A DNA stretch of 26,821 nucleotides from Patescibacteria group bacterium UBA6102 (GTDB lineage: Bacteria; Patescibacteriota; Minisyncoccia; Minisyncoccales; UBA5738): assembly GCA_002423555.1 (NCBI GenBank), contig DIWQ01000055.1, positions 1 to 26,821 on the forward strand, read 5' to 3'. Numbering within the stretch: position 1 is the first letter of the stretch; each line of letters starts with the position of its first letter. Shown here piece after piece: positions 26,615 to 26,821 of the stretch. The translations under genes and the position numbers were made by a program. The notes under the pieces were generated by a model. That model did no database searches, was not told the DNA's origin, and saw only the letters and a list, made by a program, of their open reading frames with translations.

Positions 26615-26821
26615 ATGGCGAAAAAGGTAATTGATATTTTCCCGCCGCCGCGGCGTGCCGCGGACACAATTGATGCCGAAGAAATAAAAATGCCTCTGCC
26701 GGCGGATTTGCCGGAGGCGGGTTTTCCCGCCGGTAGCGACAGCGTTTTTAATGCTACCGTCCGCGAAGATCCGAAGCCGAAAATAACGTTTAACCGGGTA
26801 TTTTCGGCGCCGGACCGCCGG
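26615..26821 (+). CDS. Unidentified protein, N-terminal part (3' partial)
   Basis: The frame is open from ATG 26615 to the window end, 69 residues. It begins MAKKVIDIFPPPRRAADTI and is rich in Pro, Ala and charged residues without a signal peptide or membrane segment so far. No family is recognised. The start follows TTTCAATCAATTT and a TATAAT box. The low-complexity, disordered beginning suggests a cytosolic lead to a domain beyond the edge, perhaps a membrane-anchored one, but this is a guess. Confidence 0.6.
   Translation, partial: MAKKVIDIFPPPRRAADTIDAEEIKMPLPADLPEAGFPAGSDSVFNATVREDPKPKITFNRVFSAPDRR

Noticed and set aside
1..26821. Recoding of TGA as glycine, as in Gracilibacteria and Absconditabacteria
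   Set aside because: Several genes, for example tpiA and fusA, end at TGA just where their families end, and no conserved glycine falls on TGA.
1..26821. CRISPR arrays, insertion sequences or prophage
   Set aside because: No regularly spaced direct repeats of 25-40 bases, no transposase or integrase and no phage genes were found.

Overview
The window looks like a chromosome segment of a Patescibacteria (Candidate Phyla Radiation) bacterium, probably Parcubacteria-like. The evidence: one compact run of ribosomal protein genes with no rpmD (L30) between rpsE and rplO, a zinc-type S14, two adenylate-kinase-like genes, small HicBA and RelE toxin-antitoxin modules, very AT-rich spacers between moderately GC-rich genes, and start codons that almost never have a Shine-Dalgarno sequence. 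The reading frames fit the standard bacterial code, and TGA is used as a stop. Lineage is inferred from gene content, because the window holds no 16S rRNA gene.

Layout. 1-2324: the end of a ComEC-like metallo-beta-lactamase gene, a large adenylate-kinase-family gene with a zinc LID, and a HicBA module. 2325-2757 has no protein gene. It holds a promoter, a roughly 155-nt structured RNA gene (6S-like in shape), a perfect bidirectional terminator, and tRNA-Pro(GGG) on the minus strand. Next come rpmB (L28, minus strand) and an M50 site-2-protease-like membrane peptidase. 3978-19825: the str, S10 and spc clusters run together in classic order (rpsL rpsG fusA tuf rpsJ rplC rplD rplW rplB rpsS rplV rpsC rplP rpmC rpsQ rplN rplX rplE rpsN rpsH rplF rplR rpsE rplO secY). 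An adk-like gene and map follow. The usual infA-rpmJ-rpsM continuation is missing and galT comes instead. 22500-23714: an RHH/RelE module and a second HicBA module. 23715-26821: tpiA, a DUF3024-like protein, a winged-helix regulator, a YkuK/DUF458 RNase H-like protein, and the start of an unidentified gene cut by the window edge.

Most genes make ribosomal proteins, the elongation factors EF-G and EF-Tu, the translocon SecY and methionine aminopeptidase, so the core is one protein-synthesis and export block. The most unusual signal is in the spacers. About fifteen start codons follow a near-identical AT-rich leader ending in AAATTTGAAACATG or AATTTGGAAYATG. Three spacers (before fusA, rplP and rpsH) carry copies of the same perfect palindrome. 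Several spacers fold back on themselves, and GC-rich terminator-like hairpins sit inside the run. Together these suggest that the long operon is cut or controlled gene by gene and that translation starts by a non-Shine-Dalgarno route.
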